Below, in pieces: positions 8,790 through 18,072 of a DNA stretch of 61,734 nucleotides; positions within the stretch are counted from its first letter, which is position 1, and every line of letters begins with the position of its first letter. The notes below the pieces were generated by a model that was not told the DNA's origin, made no database searches, and worked only from the letters and a program-made list of their open reading frames with translations. This DNA is from Deltaproteobacteria bacterium (GTDB lineage: Bacteria; Myxococcota; Myxococcia; Myxococcales; 40CM-4-68-19). The position numbers were made by a program, and so were the translations under genes. The stretch spans positions 1-61,734 of the forward strand of contig VBKL01000082.1 in the NCBI GenBank assembly GCA_005879805.1, written 5' to 3'.

Positions 8790-9476
8790 TCCCTCTCCGA
8801 CCTCATCGTCGTCCTCGGCGGAGACGGCACGCTCATCCATGCCGCCGGTCTATGCGCTGGTCGCGAAGTGCCGATCCTCGGCGTGAACCTCGGGACGCTC
8901 GGATTTCTCACCGAAATCCCGAAAGATGTCGCCCTGGCGATGCTGGAGAAGGCGCTCGCCGGAGAGCTCTCCGCCTCGCGCCGGCTCATGCTGCACGCCG
9001 AGGTCAAGCACGGCGCGCAAGTAATCCTCGAAGGCTACACCCTGAACGACGTCGTCATCTCCAAGAACGCGCTAAGCCGGCTCGCGCGGATGGAGGTCCG
9101 CATCGACGCCAGCGAGGCCGCCGTCTACGAAGCCGACGGCCTCATCGTCGCCACGCCCACAGGGTCCACCGCGTACTCGCTCTCGGCTGGCGGCCCCATC
9201 GTCTATCCGACGCTGGAGGCGATCCTGCTCACGCCAATCTGTCCGCACGCGCTGACGCAAAGGCCCGTAGTCCTTCCCGCCGATCTTCCCGTGCGGGTCC
9301 GCCTGGCCAGTCCGGGCGAGATGTTCGTGACGCTCGACGGGGCGAAGGGCTGTCCGCTCGATGCCGGGGATGAGGTCTTCATCCGCAAGGCCGCCCACCG
9401 CACCGTGCTCTTGCGCAACCCCGACCTCGATCCCTTCGCCATCCTCAGGCAGAAGCTGCGTTGGGGCGCTCGCTAG
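8790..9476 (+). CDS. nadK: NAD kinase, N-terminally truncated
   Basis: Phosphorylates NAD to NADP. From 8799 the frame reads DLIVVLGGDGTLIHAA (the GGDGT ATP site), then LGVNLGTLGFLTEI, YTLNDVVISK, EADGLIVATPTGSTAYSLSAGGPIVYP and LTPICPHALTQRPVVLP, covering the catalytic core and C-terminal domain completely. The first 55-65 residues of the family are absent and no start codon lies in frame close upstream; the frame is cut where it meets the rarA start. The 3' end at 9476 is normal. The missing 5' part is probably lost sequence, since NAD kinase is essential in most bacteria. Confidence 0.85.
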   Translation, partial: SLSDLIVVLGGDGTLIHAAGLCAGREVPILGVNLGTLGFLTEIPKDVALAMLEKALAGELSASRRLMLHAEVKHGAQVILEGYTLNDVVISKNALSRLARMEVRIDASEAAVYEADGLIVATPTGSTAYSLSAGGPIVYPTLEAILLTPICPHALTQRPVVLPADLPVRVRLASPGEMFVTLDGAKGCPLDAGDEVFIRKAAHRTVLLRNPDLDPFAILRQKLRWGAR

Positions 9477-9552
9477 CTCCAGCGACGGTTCGGCGCAGGG
9501 ACGAGCCTCCAGGACCCCGACGTGATAGACAAGAATGTACGGGGGCTCGGAA

Positions 9553-11350
9553 ATGGCGAAGAGCAGCGCGGCCAGCAAGGAGCCGCGGCGCCCGTCTCGC
9601 AAAAATGGAGACTCGCCGCAGCGCCGGGACTTCGAAGAGGTCCTACAGAAGTTGCGAGAAGCGCGGAACTTCGATTTCCGCAGCTACAAGCGCGCGACGC
9701 TGTACCGGCGGATCCAGCGGAGGATGCAGGATCGCCGCCTGAAGCGCGTCGCCGACTACTCGAAGTTCCTCGACCAGCATCCCACCGAGTACGACGCGCT
9801 CCTCACCTCCATGTTCATCAAGGCGACGTCGTTCTTCCGGGACCCGGAAAGCTGGGACGCGCTCTCCACCAAGGTCATTGGTCGAGAGCGTTCCGCCGCG
9901 GATCCTCAAGGACTACTTCGTAGAGGATGGGTCCGGCTATACGGTGCGCAAGGACGTGCGGCGCGCGGTGGTCTTCGGGGTCAACAACCTGCTCACCGAT
10001 GCTCCCATCTCGCGGCTCGACATGCTCTCGTGCCGGAACCTCTTCATCTATCTCGACCCCGACGTGCAGAAGCGCATCCTCACGCGCTTCCACTACGCGC
10101 TCCGGCAGAAAGGGATCCTGGTCCTTGGCAAGAGCGAGCTGATTCCGTTTGCCGCCCGCATCTTCGAGCCGCTCGATCTCGGGCGCCGCATCTACCGGAA
10201 GGACGGGCGCCACGAATCGACCGCGGCCCAGGAGCGGCTCTCGGGGCTCATCGAGCAGCAGTCGCTCGACCGGGCCACCCAGAAGGAGCCGGCCGGCATC
10301 GACCGCTTCCACCGCGACGTCCTGCAGTCCATCCGCGTACCCGTGGTCGCGACCGGAAACGACGGCACCGTGCTGCTCTGGAACGGCGCCGCTGCGGCGC
10401 TCTGGTCGCGCAGCGAGTCGGAGGCGATGGGCAAGAAGCTCACCGCGCTCAATCTCGTCGGCCTTTCCGGCGATCTGCTCATCGAGAAGACGAGAGCCGT
10501 TCGCGAAGGTCGTTCCCAGGCCGAGCGCGGTACGGGTACCGTTTCGCGCACCGGATTCCCGCAGGTCATCCTCGAGATCGAGGTCTCTGCGTTGCTCGAC
10601 TTCGCCGGCCAGCGCATCGGCCTCCTCTACATCGCCCACGACGTGACCGCCTTCCGCGAGATGGAGACGGAGTTGCGCCACGCGACCGAGGAGCGCCAGT
10701 CCGCGCTGGAGGAGATGCAGACGGTCAACGAGGAGATGCAGTCCTCCAACGAGGAGATGGAGACCACCAACGAGGAGCTCCAGTCCGCCAACGAGGAGCT
10801 GCAGACGACCAACGAGGAGCTGCAGTCCACCAACGAGGAGCTGGAGACCACCAACGAGGAGCTGCAGTCGACCAACGCCGAGCTGGACGCGACCAACCGC
10901 GAGCTCGCCCACCGCACCGACGAGATGAACAAGCTCGCCTTCTACCAGCGGACCATCATCCGCAGCCTCACCGCCGCGGTGGTGGTGGTCGACGCGCAGG
11001 GCCGCATCACCATGTGGAGCCTCGCCGCCGAGCGTCTCCTCGGCCTCGCCGAGAACGAGGCACTCGGCCAGGTGTTCTGGAACCTTTCGGTTCCCGCCAT
11101 CCCGCGGCAGGTGCTCAACAAGGTGCGCAAGGCGCTCTCGCAGAACCTCGCCAACCGGAACGAGGAGGTACGCTACGAGCTTCCCAGCGGAGGCGCCGGC
11201 ACGGCCACGCTGGTCGTAGTACCCATCGTCGACGGCGGCGCGGGTCTCGGCGCCGTGATCATTTTCGAGGACACCACCCGGCAATCGGTGCTGGTTGCCG
11301 AGAACGAAAAGCTGAAGGCGCACAATGGCTCGCCGGAAGACCAGGCCTGA
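9553..11350 (+). pseudogene. cheR: CheR-type methyltransferase with PAS domains, SAM core deleted and frame shifted
   Basis: Two frames together give a CheR/PAS protein. Frame 1 (9553 to about 9885) holds the CheR N-terminal domain: FRSYKRATLYRRIQRRM and SMFIKATSFFRDPESWDAL. Frame 2 (from about 9878 to 11350) resumes at VPPRILKDYFVEDGSGYTVRKDVRRAVVFGVNNLL ... DMLSCRNLFIYL, then a first PAS domain, a long heptad coiled coil (10727-10915) and a second PAS (YQRTIIRSLTAAVVVVDAQGRITMWSLAAERLLG). Missing between them is the S-adenosylmethionine core (the usual GCATGEE and DID motifs), about 90-100 residues. As it stands it cannot methylate receptors. A GGGGG stretch lies 8 bp before ATG 9553. The end overlaps the histidine kinase start. 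Confidence 0.75.
10727..10915 (+). repeat. 21-bp tandem repeats coding for a heptad coiled coil
   Basis: Nine 21-bp units, each starting with AACGAGGAG or a close variant, begin at 10727, 10748, 10769 and so on to 10895. They code for seven-residue units of the NEELQST type. This coiled-coil linker is normal for CheB/CheR-PAS fusion proteins and joins the two PAS domains. Confidence 0.85.
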
Positions 11351-12593
11351 CGCGCCCGACGGCGCGAAGGGCAATGAGCTCCGGGACAAGTACTCGGAGC
11401 TGACCCGCAAGTACGCGGGAGCCGTCGCCGCGCTCGAGAGGCGCAGCGACGAGCGCGTCGTCTCGCGCTTCGGGTGGCTCGGCCTGCAGGCGACCGGTAC
11501 GGCCTTCGCGCTCTTGCGCGGCAACTCCATCGTCCTCACCAACCGGCGCTGGAAGCAGCTCGCACTCGGCGACGGGCCCTGGCGAAGCCGTTCCGACTCC
11601 GCCGGATCGAAAAGCTACCCTGACCTGAACGCGCTCGCGCTTTCCGAGGCGAAGGCGTCGCTCTCCGTCGAGAGCGGCACCGTGACCGAGGTCTTCGATC
11701 GCGCGTCGAGCGACACCTCGCTGGAGCTGCGCTTCGAGGTGGCCTCCAGCGGCGACCCTCCCACGGTGATGGCCCTCGCCACCGACGTGACCGAGCGTCT
11801 GCGCCGCGAGCAGGAGCTGATCCGCACCCGCGAGGCGCTCTTGCAGAAGGAGCACCTGCGGGTGATCGGGGAGCTGACCACCTCCGTCACCCACGAGATG
11901 GGAAGCACCTTGCGGGGAATGGCCGCGAGGCTGACGGTGATGAGCACCGACCCGGACACGGTCCGGAAACACCGGGCCATCCTGCAGGGATTGGTGGAGT
12001 CGGTCCACGAGAGCCAGCGCGCCTTGCGCCGACTCCTCGCCGCGGCGCGCGCCGGAAGCCTGACGGTGGCCCCCGTGCGGCTCGGCGACGTCGTCGATCA
12101 GGCCATCGCGGTCCTCGAGCTCGACGGCAATGGCTCGCAACCGGTGCAGGTCAAGGTCTCCCTTCCGGTGCCGCCCGTCCTCGGCACTCCGGTCGAGCTT
12201 TCGCACCTCTTCATGACGCTCCTGCGAAACGCGCGGGACGCGATGCCGTCCGGCGGTCCCATTTCAATCGACGGAAAGGCCACCAACGGAGCCGTCGTCG
12301 TGCGCGTTGCCGATCGCGGCACGGGCATCCCACAGCGGGTGATGCCGCGGCTCTTCGAGCCGTTCTTCACCACCAAGGGCGAGAAGGGCAACGGTCTCGG
12401 ACTGTGGCTTGCGGCCTCGACCATGCGGAGGATGGGCGGCGCCATATCGGCGGCGAACCGCTCCGGGGGCGGCGCGGTCTTCACCCTCCGCTTCAGGCCT
12501 GCGATTTCGATCGATGGGCAGTTGCCGGCTTTGCAGGCGCCGTCCCGGGACCATCTTCCTCGCTCTCAACGGACGAAGAAAGCCCGTGCCTGA
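11325..12593 (+). CDS. Sensor histidine kinase, soluble, PAS-like N-terminus
   Basis: 422 residues, no membrane segment. An N-terminal coiled coil (RDKYSELTRKYAGAVAALE) leads to a PAS-like region (residues about 45-160, ending MALATDVTERLRREQE). The H box is GELTTSVTHEMGSTLRGM; the ATPase domain has N box LLRNARDAMPSGG, G1 DRGTGIP, F box LFEPFFTTK and G2 GNGLGLWLA. The start lies inside the end of the cheR frame, so translation is coupled. The response regulator at 13674 may be its partner. The last 30 residues (after FTLRFRP) overlap the 3' end of cheB on the other strand by 101 bp and do not look like kinase sequence. Confidence 0.88.
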   Translation: MARRKTRPDAPDGAKGNELRDKYSELTRKYAGAVAALERRSDERVVSRFGWLGLQATGTAFALLRGNSIVLTNRRWKQLALGDGPWRSRSDSAGSKSYPDLNALALSEAKASLSVESGTVTEVFDRASSDTSLELRFEVASSGDPPTVMALATDVTERLRREQELIRTREALLQKEHLRVIGELTTSVTHEMGSTLRGMAARLTVMSTDPDTVRKHRAILQGLVESVHESQRALRRLLAAARAGSLTVAPVRLGDVVDQAIAVLELDGNGSQPVQVKVSLPVPPVLGTPVELSHLFMTLLRNARDAMPSGGPISIDGKATNGAVVVRVADRGTGIPQRVMPRLFEPFFTTKGEKGNGLGLWLAASTMRRMGGAISAANRSGGGAVFTLRFRPAISIDGQLPALQAPSRDHLPRSQRTKKARA

Positions 12594-13557
12594 GCGCCTG
12601 GCGTACGATGGCCGCCTGCCGTTCGGCGGCAGTGGCGCGATCGTCGAAGCGCCCCGCGGTCTTTCCCTGCTTCAGCTCCCGGCTCCGCACCGCCAGGCGC
12701 CGGGCGAGTGAAGCCTGCTCCTCGAGGGCGCGGAGTGCCGCCCACAACGCACCTTCCAGCGCGGACTGCTGCTCCATCCGCAGCGCATCAGGGCCGTAGG
12801 CATGACCGACCCGGCAGCGGAAGCGCAGCAGGTCGCCGTCATGGATCTCGTTGAGCACCCCGCCGCAGGCGGGACAGGAGAATTGCGACGGCTCGCCCGG
12901 CGCGGGGGTGACGTCCTGCGAGCCGTCGTCGAGGGCGATGCGCGCCTCGCGCTCGAGGAGCTGGTTGTGGGGGCGCTTCGTGTCCGCGACCTGCTCCCTG
13001 GAGAGACGGACGAGCAGCTCGGCGATGCTCGCGACCTTCAGGCAGTGGTCGACGTCGGCGTTTTGCAAGGCGTTGCGGGGCATGTCGCCGCAGATCGCCT
13101 CGTTGGGATCCTGGACGACGCAGATGCCTCCGAGCTGCTTGATCGAGACGAGGCCCGCGGTCCCGTCGTCGAGCGATCCCGAGAGGACGACCCCGACGAC
13201 GCGCGAGCCCGCGGCACGCGCAGCCGTCCGGAAAAGGGGATCGATGGCGGGGCGGTGCCCGCCTTCCTTCGGTCCGGACGACAGGCGCAGCGTGCCGTCG
13301 TGGACGAGGAGGTGCCGGCCTGGAGGAGCGACGTAGAGATGGCCGTGGACGGCGCGCTCGCCGCCTTTCGCATGTGTCGCCGGAAGTGCTCCCGCCGCGC
13401 TGAGGATGCGCGGCAACACGCTCGGCCGGTCCTGAGGGATGTGCAGCACGACGAGGACGGCTGCCGCCAGATCGTGGGGAAGGTGGGAGACCAGCTGCGA
13501 GAGCGCTTCGACGCCGCCCGCCGATGCTCCGATCACGAAGAGATCGCGGGTAGGCAT
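12493..13557 (-). CDS. cheB: Chemotaxis protein-glutamate methylesterase CheB family, no receiver domain
   Basis: 354 residues. The methylesterase domain fills residues about 1-190, with catalytic Ser in IGASAGGVEALSQLV, His in VLHIPQD and Asp in VVLSGSLDDGTAGL. There is no N-terminal receiver, unlike E. coli CheB. The C-terminal part holds a putative zinc site (FSCPACGGVLNEIHDGDLLRFRCRVGHAY) and a helical tail, as in stand-alone CheB homologues. ATG 13555-13557 (MPTRDLF) was preferred over the upstream start at 13632 because homologues start here. It shares a locus with a CheR-PAS gene, the usual partner in CheB/CheR-based sensory systems. Confidence 0.9.
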   Translation of the reverse strand: MPTRDLFVIGASAGGVEALSQLVSHLPHDLAAAVLVVLHIPQDRPSVLPRILSAAGALPATHAKGGERAVHGHLYVAPPGRHLLVHDGTLRLSSGPKEGGHRPAIDPLFRTAARAAGSRVVGVVLSGSLDDGTAGLVSIKQLGGICVVQDPNEAICGDMPRNALQNADVDHCLKVASIAELLVRLSREQVADTKRPHNQLLEREARIALDDGSQDVTPAPGEPSQFSCPACGGVLNEIHDGDLLRFRCRVGHAYGPDALRMEQQSALEGALWAALRALEEQASLARRLAVRSRELKQGKTAGRFDDRATAAERQAAIVRQALRHGLSSSVESEEDGPGTAPAKPATAHRSKSQA

Positions 13558-13673
13558 GTTCGCGAGCGTACTCCTCAAAACCCGGTTCGTCGCCCTCGGA
13601 CCCTGCGTATCGCTACGTACGGCACCCCACATTTGCTTGCTTATGCAAGGCGCAGAGGCGTATTGCCGATCGC

Positions 13674-14327
13674 ATGACGATCCGCGTGGCGCTCGTCGAC
13701 GATCATCGGCTGTTCCGGGAAGGGCTCCGCGCGCTGCTGGGAACGCAGCCGGATTTGTGCGTGGTCGCTGAAGCTTCGGACGCGCGGGAGGTCCCCGCCA
13801 CGGTCGAGTCGTCCGAGCCCGACGTGGTGGTGCTCGACTATCAGTTGAAGGGTATCGCGGGTCCTTCGATCGTCCGGGACTTGATTGAGCGGAATCGCAA
13901 CCGCCGCATCCTGGTGCTCAGCATGCATGCCGAGGAGGACCGCATCGCGCAGGCGCTCGCCGCCGGTGCGCTCGGCTGGGCCAGCAAGGAGCAGGCCGCG
14001 ACGGAGCTGTTCGGGGCCATCCGGACCGTCGCGAGCGGCAAGCCGTACCTGGCGCCGTCGCTGTCCCATTTCGTTTTCGATGACTACGTCAGGATCCAGC
14101 GCGACGGGAAATCCAACTCGACGCCTCTCGCAGCCCTCACCGGGCGGGAGAAGGAAGTGTTCGAGCTCGTCATCCGCGGCCTGCCCAACGACACCATCGC
14201 GCAGACCCTGACCATCAGCCGGCGCACCGTCGAGACGCACAGAAGCCGCATCCTGCACAAGCTGCATGCGCACTCGGTCGCGGATCTGATGCGGTTCGCC
14301 GCCCGGCACGGGCTGCTCGACGCGTAG
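13674..14327 (+). CDS. Response regulator, NarL/LuxR family
   Basis: 217 residues. Receiver domain: acidic pocket LVDDHRLFREG, phosphorylated Asp in VVVLDYQLKG, then LSMHAEEDRIAQALAAGALGWASKEQ. C-terminal LuxR helix-turn-helix: LTGREKEVFELVIRGLPNDTIAQTLTISRRTVETHRSRILHKL. A DNA-binding regulator, likely served by the neighbouring histidine kinase at 11325-12593. A weak promoter (TTGCTT 13637-13642, 18 bp, TATTGC 13661-13666) lies just before it. Confidence 0.93.
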   Translation: MTIRVALVDDHRLFREGLRALLGTQPDLCVVAEASDAREVPATVESSEPDVVVLDYQLKGIAGPSIVRDLIERNRNRRILVLSMHAEEDRIAQALAAGALGWASKEQAATELFGAIRTVASGKPYLAPSLSHFVFDDYVRIQRDGKSNSTPLAALTGREKEVFELVIRGLPNDTIAQTLTISRRTVETHRSRILHKLHAHSVADLMRFAARHGLLDA

Positions 14328-14377
14328 CTCGACGCCTTCGTCCACGGAATGTCGGACCGGTCTGCTAACGTCCGGCG

Positions 14378-15932
14378 ATGCTCGATCTGCTGACGGTACG
14401 CGCGTTCGCGATCATCGATGAGCTGGAAGTCCGCTTCTCCGCGGGGCTCAACGTGCTCACCGGAGAAACGGGCGCGGGGAAGACCATCCTCGTCGATGCG
14501 CTGCACCTCGTTCTCGGGGGCCGCGCCCAGGCCGACGTGGTGCGCACGGGCGCCGAGGAGGCCGAGGTCCAGGCGCTCTTCTTGCCCCGCGATCCGGAGC
14601 GGACCGATGAGCGGCTGCGCGCTCTCGGGCTTCCCGCTTGCGGGGCCGAGATGGTGGTCCGGCGGATCGTCCAGCGCGAGGGGCGGAGCCGCGCTTACGT
14701 CAACGGCGCCCTCGCGACCGCGGCCCAGCTCCAGCAGGCGACCCGGGGACTTCTCGACATCAGCGGCCAGCACGAGCACGTCGGGCTCCTCGACGCGGAA
14801 ACCCATCTCGACTTGCTCGACGCCTACGCGCAGGCCGGTCCACTCCGCGCCGTCTACCAGGAGGCGTTCGCCGCGCTGTCCGAGGCGGAGCGGCAGCGGG
14901 CGCGCCTGGATTCGGACGAATCGGCGCGCGCCGAGCGGGCGTCCTTCCTGCGCTACCAGCTCGACGAGCTTGCCAAGGCGGACCCCCGGCCAGGCGAGGA
15001 CGAGGCGCTCGCGCAGGAGCGGCGGGTGCTGTCGGCGGCCGAGCGGCTTCGCGCCGGGGCCGGGCGCCGATCCGGAACGTCTCGCCGAGCTCGACGAACG
15101 GCTGGAGCTCTTGCGCAGGCTCGCCCGCAAACACGGCGGATCGCTGGAGGCGGCGCTGTCGCGCAAGCGGGCGATGGAGGAGGAGCTGTCCTCGCTCGAC
15201 CATCACGACGAGGCGCTGCTCGAGGCGCAGGCGCGCGCGACCGCGCTCGCGGCGCAGGCCTTGCGCGCGGGAAACGAGCTGTCCGCCCGGCGCAAGGCAG
15301 CCGCGGCGGGGTTCTCGCGGGCCGTGGCGTCTGAGCTTTCCGGCCTGGGGATGGGACGTACCGAGCTGTCGGTCCGCTTCGGAGCGCCTCTCGCGGGTGT
15401 GCCGGCCGGGGCGGAGATGCTGGGCGCGCGTGGACTCGAATCGGCGGAGATCCTGCTCTCCCCGAATCCGGGCGAGGAGCTGCGGCCCCTCACCCGCATC
15501 GCCTCGGGCGGCGAGCTCTCTCGCGTGCTCCTCGCCGTGAAGCGGATCCTCGCCGAGGCGGACGACGTCGACACCTACCTCTTCGACGAGGTGGACGCAG
15601 GAATCGGCGGCGCGACGGCCGACGCGGTCGGGCGGGCGCTCTGGTCGGTCGCGCGAGCCAGACAGGTCGTGTGCATCACCCACTTGCCGCAGATCGCCGT
15701 CTTCGCCGACCGACACCAGCTGGTCGACAAGGAGGTCGCGAAGGGACGGACGCACAGCACGGTGCGGGCCGTCGAAGGCGACGCCCGCGTCCGCGAGCTG
15801 GCGCGGCTCCTCGGAGGTCAGGCCTCGCAAGTCGCGCTCGAGCACGCCCGCGAGCTGCTCGAACAGGCCCAGCGTCCCCAGCGACGCGGGCGCAAGCCAG
15901 CCGACGGAACGAAAGCCGCCGAACGCAACTGA
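14378..15932 (+). pseudogene. recN: DNA repair protein RecN, internal deletion with frameshift
   Basis: An SMC-like ATPase for double-strand break repair. Frame 1 (14378 to about 15058) gives the N-terminal half: IIDELEVRFSAGLNVLTGETGAGKTILVDAL (Walker A) and LLDISGQHEHVGLLDAETHLDLLD. Frame 2 (about 15059 to 15932) gives the rest: DPERLAELDERLELLRRLARKHGG, then LRPLTRIASGGELSRVLLAVKRIL (signature), YLFDEVDAGIGG (Walker B) and CITHLPQIAVFADRHQLVDK. About 70-90 residues of coiled coil are missing at the junction and the frame changes there. All catalytic motifs are otherwise perfect, so recent loss or an assembly error is more likely than decay. Confidence 0.85.
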
Positions 15933-15993
15933 TCGTCCGCGCGCTCGGCGCGGCGGGCGTTCGTGTACACTCCGACGTTCTGGGGAGCCCGTC

Positions 15994-16758
15994 TTGACCC
16001 GCTTCCGCAGCGCAGCCCGGACCGACGTCGGGATGAAGCGCGAGCACAACGAGGACAGCTTCCTCCTCAACGAGGACCTGGGGCTCTACGTCGTTTGCGA
16101 TGGCATGGGCGGTCACGCCGGAGGTGAGACGGCGAGCCGGCTCGCGGTGCAGACGGTGGAGAAGGAGCTGATCTCCACCCGGCTGCGCGCCGACGATCCC
16201 TTCGCGAGCACCGTGGGCCTCGAGGAAACCCCCCTCGCCATCGCCTTGCAGGAGGCCATCGAGGGGGCTTGCAGCATGGTCTACCGCACCTCGCGCACCG
16301 AGCCCGAGTTGCAGGGGATGGGGACCACCTGCATTGCGCTGCTCCTCCGCGGCGACGTGGCGGTGGTCGGGCACGTGGGCGACAGCCGCGCCTATTTCGT
16401 CCGCGAAGGAGCGATCGTCCAGCTCACCGAGGACCACTCTCTCGTGAACGAGCAGGTCCGGGCGGGGCTGCTCACCTCGGAAGAAGCGAAGCACTCCAGG
16501 CTGCGCAACATCATCACCCGCTCCGTCGGCTTCGAAGAGGACGTGCTCGTCGACGTCATCGGGCTCGAGACCAAGCCCGGAGATCGGTTCCTGCTCTGCT
16601 CGGACGGGCTCTCCAACCTGGTCGACGCGGAGGAGATCCGCGTCACGCTGGCCAGCGAGCGGGATCCGGCCGACGTCTGCAAGTCGCTCGTGGGCCTCGC
16701 CAACGAGCGGGGCGGGGACGACAACGTCACCGTCATCGCAGTCGAGCGCACCGAGTAG
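15994..16758 (+). CDS. PP2C-family serine/threonine phosphatase
   Basis: 254 residues, complete. Metal-binding and catalytic motifs: RTDVGMKREHNEDSF, YVVCDGMGGHAGGETASRLA, GTTCIALLLRG, GHVGDSRAYFVREG, LCSDGLSNLV and GGDDNVTVIAVE. This is a Stp1-type manganese-dependent phosphatase that reverses Ser/Thr kinase signalling, and so may oppose kinases read by FHA proteins such as the one at 758-1690. The start is TTG 15994-15996 with GGGGAG upstream. It follows recN by 61 bp. Confidence 0.93.
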   Translation: MTRFRSAARTDVGMKREHNEDSFLLNEDLGLYVVCDGMGGHAGGETASRLAVQTVEKELISTRLRADDPFASTVGLEETPLAIALQEAIEGACSMVYRTSRTEPELQGMGTTCIALLLRGDVAVVGHVGDSRAYFVREGAIVQLTEDHSLVNEQVRAGLLTSEEAKHSRLRNIITRSVGFEEDVLVDVIGLETKPGDRFLLCSDGLSNLVDAEEIRVTLASERDPADVCKSLVGLANERGGDDNVTVIAVERTE

Positions 16759-17019
16759 GTGCCGCACGCCTGCTGTCCCACGGCACCCGGCCGTGAGTAC
16801 GCTCCCTGCTTACCCGCGAGGGCTTGTGTTCAAATTGACGCCTCGTCGATGTTCCGATAGTGGACGCAAGCTTGCGAGCGCGCGGTCGCGCGCCCACCTT
16901 GCGCACGAGCCCCGGACTGCCGGGGTTTTGCGTCCGAACCGGGAAGGCCGGGCGTAACCTGTTGGTTGGAGAAGGACGCGGCCCTTTTCAGGTCGCGCGT
17001 TTTTTGACGGAGGCTGGTC

Positions 17020-18015
17020 CTGGACAAGTCGTACACGATCCTCGTCGTTCCGGATCGCGACGCCAAGGTGAAGAAGATCCGCGTCGAGCACCGGGTGCTC
17101 GTACGCGCGGTCGTCTGCGCCGGGTTCGTCCTGGTCGGATTCGTCGGCGCGATGGCGCACTACTTCCAAGTGGTCGGGAAGGTGGCCGAGAACCAGCTCC
17201 TGCGGGCAGAGAACCTCGAGCTGCAGAACCGCTGGCGGGAGGCGGAGCAGAAGTTCTCCCACATCAACGACGAGCTCGATCGCGTCAAGCGCCTCAACTC
17301 GAACCTCCGCCACATCACCCAGCTCAACGATCCCGAGCGCAAGCTCTCCATCGCGGCGCCGGAAGCGACGACCGGGCAGGCGCGCGAGTTCGTCGGCGGC
17401 GGCATCGCCACCGAGCCGGCCCAGGCAGGAATGGGCGCGGTCGGGGTCAAGGCAGGCGGCGAGGGCAGGATGATCGCCGACGGCGACTCGCGTCCCGCTC
17501 CCGCCGAGGGCGACGGCGATCTCCTCAAGCAGCTCGACGACCTGGGCAAGAAGGTGAAGGTCCAGGAGCAGGAAGCGCGCGCCCTCAAGAGCTACTTCGA
17601 GGACCAGCAGGCGCTCCTCGCCTCCGCGCCCTCCATCTGGCCGGTGCGCGGCTGGGTGACGAGCGACTTCTCCGTGCGACTCGATCCCTACACGGGCGAG
17701 CGCGTCATGCACGAAGGCCTGGACATCGCCACCGCGATGGGCACGCCGGTCCGCGCGCCCGCCGATGGCACGGTGGTCTTCGGCGGCGTCGAAGGCGGCT
17801 ACGGCCACGTCCTGGTGATCGACCACGGCTATGGCTTGAAGAGCCGGTTCGGCCACCTCTCGCGCATCGACGTGAAGGTCGGCCAGAAGGTGCACCGCGG
17901 CGACTTCGTCGCGGCGGTGGGCAACACGGGCCGGTCGACAGGACCGCACCTCCACTACGAGGTGCGCGTCAACGGTGTCGCGGACAACCCGCGCAAGTTC
18001 ATCCTCGAAGAATAG
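17020..18015 (+). CDS. M23 family peptidoglycan endopeptidase, membrane-anchored, probable CTG start
   Basis: About 331 residues. Homologous-looking sequence starts at DKSYTILVVPDRDAKVKKIRV, directly after CTG 17020-17022, which is 6 bp downstream of a strong ACGGAGG. No ATG, GTG or TTG lies in frame between the preceding stop and this point; the next standard start is GTG 17068. One membrane segment (VRAVVCAGFVLVGFVGAMAH) and a coiled coil (AENQLLRAENLELQNRWREAEQK) precede the LytM domain. The domain has HEGLDIATAMGTPVRAPADG (zinc His and Asp), HLHYEV and GNTGRSTGPH. It cuts peptide cross-links in the cell wall or acts as an amidase activator. Confidence 0.88.
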   Translation: MDKSYTILVVPDRDAKVKKIRVEHRVLVRAVVCAGFVLVGFVGAMAHYFQVVGKVAENQLLRAENLELQNRWREAEQKFSHINDELDRVKRLNSNLRHITQLNDPERKLSIAAPEATTGQAREFVGGGIATEPAQAGMGAVGVKAGGEGRMIADGDSRPAPAEGDGDLLKQLDDLGKKVKVQEQEARALKSYFEDQQALLASAPSIWPVRGWVTSDFSVRLDPYTGERVMHEGLDIATAMGTPVRAPADGTVVFGGVEGGYGHVLVIDHGYGLKSRFGHLSRIDVKVGQKVHRGDFVAAVGNTGRSTGPHLHYEVRVNGVADNPRKFILEE

Positions 18016-18037
18016 AAAGCTCTTCCCACCTGCTCGC

Positions 18038-18065
18038 TTGACAAGCGCGGCTCGGGCCTTACGCT
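18038..18065 (+). promoter_or_regulatory. Promoter before a small exported-protein gene
   Basis: Perfect -35 TTGACA (18038-18043), 16-bp spacer, TACGCT (18060-18065). The predicted start at about 18072 is directly before ATG 18073, giving a leaderless message, as for the vapBC-like pair. Confidence 0.4.
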
Positions 18066-18072
18066 TGAGCGA

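Noticed and set aside
10727..10915. Tandem 21-bp repeats as a CRISPR-like or satellite array
   Set aside because: They are in frame, code for heptads of a coiled coil known from CheR-PAS proteins, and have no spacers.
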